Notes under the pieces: generated by a model
Seen by the model: the letters and a program-made list of their open reading frames with translations, nothing else
Told to the model about the DNA's origin: nothing
Databases searched by the model: none
Program-made: the position numbers and the translations under genes
Part shown: positions 24,449 through 34,217 of the stretch, piece by piece
Layout of the letters: every line of letters starts with the position of its first letter
Numbering within the stretch: the first letter of the stretch is position 1
Assembly (NCBI GenBank): GCA_900316285.1
Contig: ONCG01000001.1
Span: 295,195-359,194, forward strand
DNA length: 64,000 nucleotides
Direction of reading: 5' to 3'
Source of the DNA: an uncultured Prevotellaceae bacterium
GTDB lineage: Bacteria > Bacteroidota > Bacteroidia > Bacteroidales > Bacteroidaceae

Positions 24449-27400
24449 ATGGAACAGCAGAAAACACTTTCAGCTCAAAGCCTAATGCGCCGGCTGATGC
24501 TGTCGTTCTTCTTCCTTCTGGCAAGCACACTTGCTTTTGCACAGACTGAAGCCAGCGGCACCATCGTCGACAACATAGGCGAACCCATCATCGGCGCTAC
24601 CGTCATGGAGAAAGGTACGTCGAACGGTACTGTCACCGACATCGACGGCAACTTCCACCTGAAGACTGCCTCGGGCGCCACGCTCGTCATCTCCTACATT
24701 GGCTTTGCCACGCAGGAACTGCCAGCAGCCGCAGGAATGAACATCACCATGACCGATGACACCAACGAACTCAACGAAGTGGTCGTCACCGGTTATCAGG
24801 TTCAGCGCAAAGCCGACCTCACTGGCGCAGTCAGCGTTGTGAATGTAGACGAATTGCAGAAGCAAAACGAGAACAACCCCATGAAAGCTCTTCAGGGTAG
24901 AGTTCCCGGAATGAACATCTCGGCAGATGGTAACCCCTCTGGAGCTGCCACCGTACGCATTCGTGGTAACGGTACGTTGAACGACAACGACCCCCTCTAC
25001 ATTATTGATGGTGTGCCCACAAAGGCTGGCATGCACGAACTGAATGGCAACGACATCGAGTCTATTCAGGTGCTGAAAGATGCTGCTTCGGCCAGCATCT
25101 ACGGTTCGCGTGCTGCTAATGGTGTGATTATCATCACTACAAAGAAAGGTAAGGACGGAAAAGTCCGCGTCGACTTCGATGGCAGCATTGCCGCCTCTAT
25201 GTATGCCCACCGCATTAAAGTGCTGAACGCCGAGCAGTGGGGTCAGGCATTCTGGCAGGCTCGCGTCAACGACCACCTGGATCCCAACAACAACAATCTT
25301 GGCTATCGCTTCGACTGGGCCTACGACAATCAAGGCAATCCACGGTTGAACAACATCATCATGAGCAAATATCTTGATGCTGCCAACACCGTTGAGGCCG
25401 CTAACACCGACTGGTTCGACGAGTCTACACGCACAGGCGTAGTACAGAACTACAATGTCAGTGTGAGCAATGGCAACGAGCGTGGTTCGGCTTTCTTCTC
25501 GCTGGGCTACTATAAGAACCTCGGCGTGATTAAGACTTCCGACTTCGAACGCTTCTCTGCTCGTATGAACACCGAGTACAAACTCATCGGCGACGTGCTG
25601 ACCATTGGTGAGAACTTCACGCTGAACCGCACAAGCGAGGTGGGAGCACCGGGCGGATTCCTTGAGAATGCCCTGCAGTTCAATCCCAACTACCCCATCT
25701 ACAACACAAAGGGTGAGTTTGCCAACCTCACCGGTGGCTATGCCGACCGTGAGAATCCACGCTCCACACTCTCACGCAATGCTGACAACCGCTACACTTA
25801 TTGGCGCACCTTCGGCGACGTCCACATCAACTTGGCTCCGTTCAAAGGCTTCAACCTGCGCACCACCTTCGGTATCGACTACAGCCAGAAGCAGCAGCGT
25901 TTCTTCACCTATCCAATTCTGAATGGTAATGTGGCACGCGACGAGAATGGCGTAGAGGCTAAGCAGGAGCACTGGATGAAGTGGATGTGGAACGCCGTGG
26001 CAAGCTACAATTTCGAAGTGGGCCTGCATCGTGCCGACGCTTTGTTGGGTATGGAGCTCAACCGTCAGGACGATATTTGGTTCTCGGGCTATCGCCAGAA
26101 CTTCGACGTGCTGAACACCGACTACATGTGGCCCAGTGCAGGTGCTGAAGGCACCGACAAGGCTTACGGCTCAGGCTCGGGCTTCTCGCTGGTGTCGTTC
26201 TTCGGAAAAGTCAACTACACCTATGCTGACCGCTACCTGGCCTCTGTCACCGTACGTCGCGACGGTTCCAGCCGTTTCGGTAAGAATAATAAATATGGTA
26301 CCTTCCCCTCCGTCTCACTGGGTTGGCGCATCAGCGAGGAGGCTTGGATGAAAAACACCAAGTCTTGGCTCGACAACCTGAAGCTGCGCGCTTCGTGGGG
26401 ACAGACCGGTAACCAAGAAATCTCTAATACAGCCCGCTACACCCTCTACACCACATCAGGTAGCCTGAACTTCGGCGGTGACTCCTACAACACGGGTTAC
26501 GACATTCAGGGAACCAATGGCGGCCACATACTGGACAGCGGCTTCAAGCGCAACCAGATTGGTAACGACAACATCAAGTGGGAAACCACCACTCAGACCA
26601 ACATTGGTCTGGACTTCGGTTTCCTGGGCAACTCGCTCTACGGAAGCTTCGACTGGTACAACAAGAAAACCACCGACATCCTCGTCAACATGCCTGGCGT
26701 AGGCGTGATGGGTGAAGGTAGTGCTATGTGGATCAACGCCGGTGAGATGCTCAACCGAGGCATCGAGCTTACGCTGGGCTACCGCGGCAAAGCTGGCGAC
26801 TTCCAGTATGACCTAACTGCCAACCTCAGCACCAACCGCAACAAGATTACCAAGTTGCCCGAGACGATTGCCTCACGCGGTACCTTCGGCGGCAATGGCG
26901 TGAAGAGCGTTGTTGACCATCCAATGGGATCACAGGTGGGCTACATCTACGATGGCATCTTCCAGAATCAGGAAGAGGTTGACAACCATGCCATTCAAGA
27001 GGGCGCTGGCGTAGGTCGCATGCGCTTCCTCGACCTGAACAACGACGGTCTCATCACCGAAGCCGATCAGGACTGGATCTACGACCCAACACCCGACTTC
27101 ACCTATGGTCTGAATGTCTATCTGCAGTACAAGAACTTCGACTTCACGATGTTCTGGCAGGGAACACAAGGCAACGACGTAATGACCATCGACTACAAGC
27201 GGCAGACCGACCTTTGGGCTGGCGTCAACGTGCCTAACCTGAACAAGGGCATCCGCGTGCTCGACGCTTGGACTCCCAACAACACAAGTTCGACCATCCC
27301 CGCCCTGACCACGATGGACACCAACAACGAGACCCGCGTGAGCTCCTACTATGTGGAGAACGGTTCGTTCCTGAAACTCCGCACCATCCAGTTTGGCTAC

Positions 27401-27577
27401 AACCTGCCTACCGACCTTGTGAAGAAGCTCTACATGCAGCGCGTGCGCCTCTATCTGTCTGCACAGAACCTGCTCACCATCAAGGGTGGCAGCTACTCAG
27501 GTGTTGATCCAGAGGTTCCCACGTTCGGCTATCCTATTCCCCTCAACGTGACATTCGGTCTTAACGTTTCGTTCTAA
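24449..27577 (+). CDS. SusC/RagA-type TonB-dependent outer-membrane transporter
   Basis: Imports fructan oligosaccharides together with SusD. The ATG at 24449 gives 1042 residues, with a signal peptide ending AFAQ near residue 32. A carboxypeptidase-D-like domain follows (SGTIVDNIGEPIIGATVMEK to YIGFATQEL), then the plug (VVVTGYQVQRKADLTGAV, IRGNGTLNDNDPLYIIDGVP) and a barrel with VTVRRDGSSRFG and LRASWGQTGNQE, hallmarks of the SusC family. It is followed 24 bases later by susD. The substrate is assigned from the neighbouring GH32 enzymes and fructokinase. Confidence 0.93.
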   Translation: MEQQKTLSAQSLMRRLMLSFFFLLASTLAFAQTEASGTIVDNIGEPIIGATVMEKGTSNGTVTDIDGNFHLKTASGATLVISYIGFATQELPAAAGMNITMTDDTNELNEVVVTGYQVQRKADLTGAVSVVNVDELQKQNENNPMKALQGRVPGMNISADGNPSGAATVRIRGNGTLNDNDPLYIIDGVPTKAGMHELNGNDIESIQVLKDAASASIYGSRAANGVIIITTKKGKDGKVRVDFDGSIAASMYAHRIKVLNAEQWGQAFWQARVNDHLDPNNNNLGYRFDWAYDNQGNPRLNNIIMSKYLDAANTVEAANTDWFDESTRTGVVQNYNVSVSNGNERGSAFFSLGYYKNLGVIKTSDFERFSARMNTEYKLIGDVLTIGENFTLNRTSEVGAPGGFLENALQFNPNYPIYNTKGEFANLTGGYADRENPRSTLSRNADNRYTYWRTFGDVHINLAPFKGFNLRTTFGIDYSQKQQRFFTYPILNGNVARDENGVEAKQEHWMKWMWNAVASYNFEVGLHRADALLGMELNRQDDIWFSGYRQNFDVLNTDYMWPSAGAEGTDKAYGSGSGFSLVSFFGKVNYTYADRYLASVTVRRDGSSRFGKNNKYGTFPSVSLGWRISEEAWMKNTKSWLDNLKLRASWGQTGNQEISNTARYTLYTTSGSLNFGGDSYNTGYDIQGTNGGHILDSGFKRNQIGNDNIKWETTTQTNIGLDFGFLGNSLYGSFDWYNKKTTDILVNMPGVGVMGEGSAMWINAGEMLNRGIELTLGYRGKAGDFQYDLTANLSTNRNKITKLPETIASRGTFGGNGVKSVVDHPMGSQVGYIYDGIFQNQEEVDNHAIQEGAGVGRMRFLDLNNDGLITEADQDWIYDPTPDFTYGLNVYLQYKNFDFTMFWQGTQGNDVMTIDYKRQTDLWAGVNVPNLNKGIRVLDAWTPNNTSSTIPALTTMDTNNETRVSSYYVENGSFLKLRTIQFGYNLPTDLVKKLYMQRVRLYLSAQNLLTIKGGSYSGVDPEVPTFGYPIPLNVTFGLNVSF

Positions 27578-27601
27578 TTGAAAATTTAATAATTGACAAA
27601 T

Positions 27602-29353
27602 ATGATTACCAAATATATCAAGAAAAAGGCCGTTGTCCTTACCATTAGCTGCGGCTTTGTTGCTGCCCTCACCTCCTGCAGCAATTTCCTTGAAGAGCAG
27701 GTTCCGCAAGGCACACTCTCTGACGAGCAGGTGAACACGCCGGAATACGTTGACAAACAGGTGACTTCGGCCTACGCCATCTTTGTGACCGCCGAGGACA
27801 TCAACGCCTCCTTCTCGCTCTGGAACTACGATGTGCGCTCTGACGATGCATACAAAGGCGGTTCTACAACCAATGACGGCGACGTGTTCCACCAGTTGGA
27901 AGTGTCGCAGGGCATTCTCTCAACAAGTTGGAACCTGAACGACATCTGGGTACGCCTGTACAACTCACTCTCACGCGTCAATGCAGCCATGCATGCCGTT
28001 GAGAACTGCGACGACAGCTACAGCCTGAAGCAGGAGCGATTGGCAGAACTAAAATTCCTGCGCGCCTATGCTCACTTCCAGTTGAAGCGACTGTTCAAGA
28101 AGATTCCTTTCGTGTTGCGCACCGACCTTACCTACGATGAGTATGGTCAGATCTCGAACACCGAGTTCACCAACGATGAGGGCTGGGCAAAGATTGCCGA
28201 GGACCTGGAGTGGGCTTACCAGGTGCTGCCTACGACGCAGGCCGACAAGGGTCGCCCCACGAAGGCTGCCTGTGCCGCCTTCCTTGCTAAGGTCTACCTC
28301 TACAAAGCATATCGTCAGGACAACGAGCAGACGAATGAAGTGACCTCCATCAACGAGTCTGACCTTCAGAAGGTCGTTGAATACACGGCACCGCAGATCT
28401 ATCAGGCTGGCGGCTATGCACTGGAGAAGGACATCCACAACTGCTTCCGTCCTGAAGAGCAGTTCGAGAACGGACCTGAGTCGCTGTGGGCCATCCAGTA
28501 TTCACGCAACGACGGCACAAAGTATGGAAACCTGAATCTGGGCAACGGACTGATTTGCCCGAACATCGTCAACGTGACCGATGGCGGCTGCGACTTCTAC
28601 AAGCCCTCGCAGAACCTTGTCAATGCTTTCCGCACAGGTGCCGACGGTCTGCCCCTGCTCGACAGTTACAACAAAGCCGACTACGATATGGCAACCGACA
28701 ATGCCGACCCGCGACTGTTCCTGACTGTAGGCATGCCCGGACTGCCCTATATGTTCAACAGCAACTTCATGATGGACCGCTCATCGAGTTGGAGCCGTTC
28801 TGGCGGACTCTATGGCTACTATGTCACGCTGAAGCAGAATGTTGATCCTGCCCTTCTGGGCACCTATCTCATCAAGAGTTCGTTCTGGGCCACATCCATG
28901 AACCGAATCGTACTGCGCTATGCCGACGTATTGCTCATGCGTGCCGAGGCACAGGCCCAGCTTGGCAACACGCAGGAAGCCATCAACCTGGTGAACCAGA
29001 TTCGTCAGCGTGCAGCTAGCTCCACTCAGATGATTGCCAACTATCCGTCGAAATACGGCGTGAAGTTCTACTGCAAGACCTACAGCGGCAGTTTCTCGAA
29101 GGAGCAGACTCTGAAGATTGTGAAGTTCGAGCGTCGCCTTGAACTGGCCATGGAGTCGGAGCGATTCCTCGACCTCGTACGCTGGGGCGAAGCTGCCACC
29201 GTGCTGAACGAATACTATGCTACCGAAAAAGGAAAGTGCAATATCTACGAAGAAGCCAGATTCACGGCTAACAAGAACGAATACCTGCCTATCCCCTATC
29301 AGCAGTTCTCGGCTGCCAATGGCAACTACAAGCAAAACTGCGGCAACTGGTAA
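27602..29353 (+). CDS. SusD-type surface glycan-binding lipoprotein
   Basis: Partner of the SusC transporter, capping it at the cell surface. The ATG at 27602 gives 583 residues; a TTG nine bases earlier is less likely. The lipobox is ALTSC with SNFLEE after the Cys. SusD N-terminal (tetratricopeptide-like) and C-terminal RagB signatures are seen, including FERRLELAMESERFLDLVRWGE and YLPIPYQQF near the end. Confidence 0.93.
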   Translation: MITKYIKKKAVVLTISCGFVAALTSCSNFLEEQVPQGTLSDEQVNTPEYVDKQVTSAYAIFVTAEDINASFSLWNYDVRSDDAYKGGSTTNDGDVFHQLEVSQGILSTSWNLNDIWVRLYNSLSRVNAAMHAVENCDDSYSLKQERLAELKFLRAYAHFQLKRLFKKIPFVLRTDLTYDEYGQISNTEFTNDEGWAKIAEDLEWAYQVLPTTQADKGRPTKAACAAFLAKVYLYKAYRQDNEQTNEVTSINESDLQKVVEYTAPQIYQAGGYALEKDIHNCFRPEEQFENGPESLWAIQYSRNDGTKYGNLNLGNGLICPNIVNVTDGGCDFYKPSQNLVNAFRTGADGLPLLDSYNKADYDMATDNADPRLFLTVGMPGLPYMFNSNFMMDRSSSWSRSGGLYGYYVTLKQNVDPALLGTYLIKSSFWATSMNRIVLRYADVLLMRAEAQAQLGNTQEAINLVNQIRQRAASSTQMIANYPSKYGVKFYCKTYSGSFSKEQTLKIVKFERRLELAMESERFLDLVRWGEAATVLNEYYATEKGKCNIYEEARFTANKNEYLPIPYQQFSAANGNYKQNCGNW

Positions 29354-29408
29354 ATTGGGTTTAAAGTTAAGTGTATAGAGTAAAAATAATCATACAATCG
29401 AAAATAAC

Positions 29409-30806
29409 ATGAAGTCAATAAGTAAATATATCATGTGCATCTTCGCCCTTATGCTGGGCCTCACGGCTTGCGACAAGAACGACGACTGCACGCTGGACCT
29501 CAACGGCAACTGCCTCATTGAGGAGATTGCACTCGATGGCTATGCTGGCATCATCGACTTACCCAGCCACAGCATCGTAGTGCGGCTGCCGGAGGGCACG
29601 CCCTGCAATGCAATGAAGGTGACAAGCCTGCGACTGACAGAAGGCGCCACTGCCGACATTGCCCAGGGACAAGTGCTCAACATGGAGGAGGCTCAGGCCA
29701 TTCGCGTCAGAATGAACGACCTCTATATGGACTGGAACATCTCAGTGCTGCACGATGAAGCACGCATCCTCTCATTCGTAGCCAACGACATCTACACGGG
29801 CATCATCGACGAGCAAGCAAAGACCATCATCGTCTACGTCCCGGCATCGGTGGATGTGCGCAACATCGTTCCTACTATTGAGTATTCGGTGAATGCTACC
29901 ATCAGCCCGCTCAGCGGAGTGGCTACCGACTTCTCAGAACCCGTCACTTACACCGTCACAAACAATACTGCCAAGAGCAGTTATGTGGTGACCGTCATTG
30001 CCATCGGCCGTCCGAAAGCAGTATTCGTAGGTGCAGCGTCCGACATGTCGAAGTTGGATCCCGAGGCTGAAGCTGCATGCTCATGGATGCTGGCCAACGT
30101 GCCCGAATCAATGTATGCTTCGTTTGCCGACATTCAGTCGGAGCAGATTGACCTCTCGGAGTGTAAGATCATCTGGTGGCATTACCACAAGGATGGCGGT
30201 GTCGACGGACACGATGCATTCGCTGCCAACGCAGTGGAGGCACTGGCTGCCAAGAACCAACTGCGCACGTTCTATGAGAATGGCGGTGCAATGCTGCTGA
30301 CCCGCTATGCTACGAACCTGCCGTCGTTCATCGGCGTAACAGGCGACGACGAGTGGACAACGCCCAACAACTGCTGGGGTCAGAACGAGGATGGTGCTGA
30401 ACTCTGCGGTGGTCCGTGGTCGTTCCGCATCTGGGATGGTCAGAACGGTCATCCGCTGTGGCAGAACCTTGTTGCAGGCGACAATCCGCAGGAGGTCTAT
30501 TGCACCGATGCGGGTTACCACATCACCAACTCTACAGCCCAATACCACATTGGTGCCGACTGGGGTGGCTACAATGATCATGCAGCATGGGAAGCTCGCA
30601 CGGGCGGTAAGATTCTCGGTGTAGGCGGCGATGGCGCTGTCGTAGCATGGGAATATCCTGCTCACGATGGTAAGGGCGGCATCATCTGCATCGGCTCTGG
30701 CTGCTACGACTGGTACTCCTATACTTATGAGGCTGGCTATGTGGAGAACTACCACAAGAACATTGCCATCATCACTCAGAATGCATTTAATTATTTAACG
30801 AAATAA
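29409..30806 (+). CDS. DUF4960 lipoprotein, probable fructan surface glycan-binding protein
   Basis: 465 residues with lipobox GLTAC followed by DKNDD, acidic residues of the kind that direct Bacteroidetes lipoproteins to the surface. Two N-terminal beta-sandwich-like repeats (about residues 35-195) precede a C-terminal domain with AVFVGAASDMSKLDPEA, a WWHYHKDGG segment and GGDGAVVAWEYPAHDGKGG, which I associate with DUF4960. It sits directly after susD, the position of BT1761 in the Bacteroides thetaiotaomicron levan locus. Carbohydrate binding is inferred from context. Confidence 0.78.
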   Translation: MKSISKYIMCIFALMLGLTACDKNDDCTLDLNGNCLIEEIALDGYAGIIDLPSHSIVVRLPEGTPCNAMKVTSLRLTEGATADIAQGQVLNMEEAQAIRVRMNDLYMDWNISVLHDEARILSFVANDIYTGIIDEQAKTIIVYVPASVDVRNIVPTIEYSVNATISPLSGVATDFSEPVTYTVTNNTAKSSYVVTVIAIGRPKAVFVGAASDMSKLDPEAEAACSWMLANVPESMYASFADIQSEQIDLSECKIIWWHYHKDGGVDGHDAFAANAVEALAAKNQLRTFYENGGAMLLTRYATNLPSFIGVTGDDEWTTPNNCWGQNEDGAELCGGPWSFRIWDGQNGHPLWQNLVAGDNPQEVYCTDAGYHITNSTAQYHIGADWGGYNDHAAWEARTGGKILGVGGDGAVVAWEYPAHDGKGGIICIGSGCYDWYSYTYEAGYVENYHKNIAIITQNAFNYLTK

Positions 30807-30819
30807 CATCTTCAGCGAT

Positions 30820-32427
30820 ATGAATAACATCAAGAAAATATTTGTAGCCGGTCTGGTGTGCTGTGGCTTTGCCGCAGCACCCACCACGCTCGCTTCTTGC
30901 AGCAACGACGACTTTGCAGGCGACGCACAGAAGAACTGGGCAGGCACCACCGAGACATTCTCTGCCGTGAACGACGACACCGACGATGCTTTCTCGACCT
31001 ACTACAAGCATGCACTCGGCCGCATCGGCGACCCCATGCCGTTCTACGACAAGAAGGCTGGCGACTTCAAAGTGCTCTACCTGCAGGACTACAACAACAA
31101 TAGCGAGTTCTATCACCCCATCTGGGCTGTGAGCACCAAGGATGGCTGCCACTACGAGTCGCTTGGCGAAATCATTGCTGCAGGCACTAATGCCAACCAG
31201 CAGGATGCTGCCATCGGAACAGGATGTGCCGTCTACAATGAAAAAGAGGGACTCTACTACATCTACTACACAGGCGAGAATGCCCGCTGCGAAAGCCGCC
31301 AGGTGGTGATGCGCGCTACGTCTTCCGACTTCAAGACCTGGACCAAGGACCGCGAGTGGCGTCTCAACGGACCCGACTACGGTTTCTCAGGACAAGACTT
31401 CCGCGACCCGCAGATATTTGAGGATGGTGGCGTGTACTACATGGTCATTGTCAGCAAAAATCGCTTTGCCTACTTCAAGTCATCCAACTTGAAAGACTGG
31501 ACTTGTGAAGGCGGTTTCAACATGGTCTGGGACCGCATGTGCGAGTGCCCCGACGTGTTCAAGATGGGCAACTGGTGGTATCTCGTTTACAGCGAAGCCT
31601 ATCCTACAAGTTGGAGCCGTAAGGTGAAATACATGATGGCCGACTCGTTCGAGGGACTGCGTCGCTGCTTCGACGACCCGGGAGCCAACTGGCCGAAGGA
31701 CGACAAGGAAGGCGTGCTCGACAGCCGTGCCTTCTATGCTGGCAAGACTGCATCCGATGGACAGAATCGCTACATCTGGGGTTGGTGTCCTTACCGCACA
31801 GGTACAACCTTCCACGATAAGAACATTGCCGTGGGTGCTAATGGTGAGCCCAACTGGTCGGGTGCACTCGTATGCCACCGTCTGGTGCAGCACGAGAATG
31901 GAACGCTTACCATCGGTGAGGTTCCTGCCATGGCAGCCAAGTACAACACTCCTGCAGAAGCGAAGGTTATGGACAGCAAGGGCTACAACAACGGCAACCT
32001 CACTGGCGACGATGCCTACGTGCTCTTCAGCCGTCTGGGCAACCACAATCACATCTCGTTCACGGTGAAGACCGCTGGCGAGGGCGATAAGTTCGGCATC
32101 TCCTTCTGCCGCGGCACTGATGCTAAGAAGTATTACACCATGGTGGTCAATCCCGAATGGGCAAACGGCCGCCGCAAGGTAAACTTCGAGCAGGAAGGTC
32201 CCGAGGGCATGGGATTTGTTGAAGGCATCGATGGCTACATCTTCCCACGTCCTGCCGACAACACCTACAACGTCAGCATCTACACCGACAACTCTGTCGT
32301 GACGATGTACATCAACGGCGTTTACGGCTATACGCAGCGCATCTACGGCATCTATAAGAACTGCTGGTCCATTAATAACTATGGTGGTTCCATCAGCGTG
32401 AGCAACGTGCAGGTGTCGAATTACTAA
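30820..32427 (+). CDS. Surface GH32-type fructanase lipoprotein
   Basis: 535 residues; lipobox LASC (Cys27) followed by SNDD, so probably on the cell surface. The five-bladed propeller of clan GH-J is recognised by RIGDPMPFYD in place of the usual WMNDPNG, FRDPQIF, and CECPDVFKMG with the acid/base Glu. A C-terminal beta-sandwich carries GFVEGIDGYIF and VTMYINGVYGYTQ. The surface location suggests an endo-acting enzyme that cuts fructan for uptake. The altered first motif places it in a divergent branch of GH32. Confidence 0.85.
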   Translation: MNNIKKIFVAGLVCCGFAAAPTTLASCSNDDFAGDAQKNWAGTTETFSAVNDDTDDAFSTYYKHALGRIGDPMPFYDKKAGDFKVLYLQDYNNNSEFYHPIWAVSTKDGCHYESLGEIIAAGTNANQQDAAIGTGCAVYNEKEGLYYIYYTGENARCESRQVVMRATSSDFKTWTKDREWRLNGPDYGFSGQDFRDPQIFEDGGVYYMVIVSKNRFAYFKSSNLKDWTCEGGFNMVWDRMCECPDVFKMGNWWYLVYSEAYPTSWSRKVKYMMADSFEGLRRCFDDPGANWPKDDKEGVLDSRAFYAGKTASDGQNRYIWGWCPYRTGTTFHDKNIAVGANGEPNWSGALVCHRLVQHENGTLTIGEVPAMAAKYNTPAEAKVMDSKGYNNGNLTGDDAYVLFSRLGNHNHISFTVKTAGEGDKFGISFCRGTDAKKYYTMVVNPEWANGRRKVNFEQEGPEGMGFVEGIDGYIFPRPADNTYNVSIYTDNSVVTMYINGVYGYTQRIYGIYKNCWSINNYGGSISVSNVQVSNY

Positions 32428-32470
32428 AAAGCCATGTAGCTGCAAACACAAAACTAAACTTATAGAAAAA

Positions 32471-33994
32471 ATGAGAAGAATCCCATTTTTCGTTATATCT
32501 TCATTGATTCTGATGGCAGCATCCCTGCCATCAGAATCTTTTTCTCAGGGTACAAATACCACCCGTCTCTCTTCTGGAGAAGCAGACAGCCTCTATCACG
32601 AACACTATCGAAATCAATATCATTTCAGCGCACGGCGAGGATGGATCAGCGATCCCTGCGGATTCCTCTACTATGAAGGCAAGTATCATTGCTACTGGTG
32701 GGGGTGCGCCGAGTCGGAAGACCTTGTCCACTTCAACGAGGTCAGCCGGATGGTTCATCGAGACGTGCCCCGTGGATTAGGCTGTTGGACAGGATGTGTG
32801 GTGGCCGACCCTCAGAACACTGCAGGCTTCGGCAACGATGCCTACATAGCCTGCTTGACTCTCAACGATGCGGAGCGTAAGAACCAGTCACAGGCTATCA
32901 CCATCAGCCACGACCACGGACGCACGTTCAGCTACTACGATGGCAATCCCGTGCTCGACATCGGCTATCAGGACTTCCGCGACCCGACAGTCATCTGGCT
33001 AGAAGAGAGTCGGCAGTGGCTCATGGTGGTAAGCAAAACGCTAGAGAGCAAAGTTGCCTTCTACACCTCGCCCGACTTGAAGCAATGGACATGGCTCAGC
33101 GACTTCGGCCCTGCCGGACGCACCTACCGCTGTTTCGAATGTCCAGACTTCTTTAAGCTGAAGATTGACAACGGCCCCATGAAAGGCAAGGAGAAATGGG
33201 TTCTCGTGGTTTCTGTCGATTGGGACAACGAGCAATACTTCGTCGGCGACTTCGATGGGAAGGAATTCCATGCCGAAGGGCTGAAGCAGGAAACGGGTGT
33301 CTACGTCGACCGCGGACCAGACTTCTATGCGTCACGCACATTCAAGGATTTCGACAATGCACTCAACGGACGCGTCTATTCGATAGGCTGGATGTCGAAC
33401 TGGCGCTATTGCCGCGATCTGCCAATGACCTACGGAAAAGGATTCTGGTCGGTGCCACGCGAATTGTCTTTACGTGACACGCCCGACGGATGGCGACTCG
33501 TGCAGAAGCCCAAGAGCGAACTGACGTCGTTGAGAGGACAACAGCAACACTTTAAAGGTAGGCTGAAAGCTGGGCGTACCGTCATCAAAGACATCAGCCA
33601 ACTGGGCAACGTCTATGAGACTGAGGTCAGTTTCGACACTTCTGCCAGCAACACCTACGGACTTAACCTGTGTGTGGGCGACGGCAGGAAACTTGTTGTC
33701 ACCTATAACACCGACAGCCATTCGCTTGTCGTTGACCGAACCCAAGTAGCCGATTTCTCAATGGAGAAATTCCTGCAGACCTGTCATGCCAAGGTTGCCC
33801 CCATCAACGGACAACTGAAACTACACATCTTTGTCGACAAATGCTGCGTTGAGATCTTCTCGGAAGATGGCACCAGTGTCTTCTCTCTCGCCACATTTGC
33901 TGGCGACAACCAAACTGGCCTAGAGTTATTTAGCCTTAACCAAGGCACTAACTATCGACTTGACGTCTGGCCACTGAAGAGCATCTGGAAATAA
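32471..33994 (+). CDS. Periplasmic GH32 fructosidase with altered WMNDPNG motif
   Basis: 507 residues, signal peptide ending ESFSQ. Catalytic motifs are GWISDPCGF (nucleophile Asp), FRDPTVIW and FECPDFF (acid/base Glu), followed by the GH32 C-terminal beta-sandwich with LHIFVDKCCVEIFSEDGTSV. It is probably an exo-acting levanase or inulinase in the periplasm. It is 43 bases after the previous GH32 gene, and a terminator closes the unit susC to here. Confidence 0.88.
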   Translation: MRRIPFFVISSLILMAASLPSESFSQGTNTTRLSSGEADSLYHEHYRNQYHFSARRGWISDPCGFLYYEGKYHCYWWGCAESEDLVHFNEVSRMVHRDVPRGLGCWTGCVVADPQNTAGFGNDAYIACLTLNDAERKNQSQAITISHDHGRTFSYYDGNPVLDIGYQDFRDPTVIWLEESRQWLMVVSKTLESKVAFYTSPDLKQWTWLSDFGPAGRTYRCFECPDFFKLKIDNGPMKGKEKWVLVVSVDWDNEQYFVGDFDGKEFHAEGLKQETGVYVDRGPDFYASRTFKDFDNALNGRVYSIGWMSNWRYCRDLPMTYGKGFWSVPRELSLRDTPDGWRLVQKPKSELTSLRGQQQHFKGRLKAGRTVIKDISQLGNVYETEVSFDTSASNTYGLNLCVGDGRKLVVTYNTDSHSLVVDRTQVADFSMEKFLQTCHAKVAPINGQLKLHIFVDKCCVEIFSEDGTSVFSLATFAGDNQTGLELFSLNQGTNYRLDVWPLKSIWK

Positions 33995-34020
33995 TCACGT
34001 CTCTTGTTTCATAGACAATA

Positions 34021-34066
34021 GCCCCGCATTCCCTTTGAGAGAAGGAGATGCGGGGCAACCTTTTTT
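34021..34066 (+). terminator. Terminator of the fructan susC operon
   Basis: GCCCCGCAT / ATGCGGGGC stem (34021-34029 with 34048-34056), an 18-base loop with partial pairing, then TTTTTT at 34061. Confidence 0.88.
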
Positions 34067-34148
34067 GTGCAAAACACCTTATTTATTATTTATCTTTACT
34101 GGACGAAATTATTCAAATGATGATAATTTCTTTCCGATAAACCTTTCT

Positions 34149-34216
34149 TTGAACCTTGAACCTTGAACTTTGAACCTTGAACGTCGCAAAGCGACTTTGA
34201 ACGCGCGCTGCGCTTT
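34149..34216. repeat. TTGAACC heptamers with hairpin module
   Basis: Five 7-bp units (TTGAACC/TTGAACT/TTGAACG, 34149-34183) lead into TCGCAAAGCGA and GCGCGCTGCGC hairpins that end at the DUF389 stop codon. Same module class as 13715-13783. Confidence 0.8.
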
Positions 34217-34217
34217 T

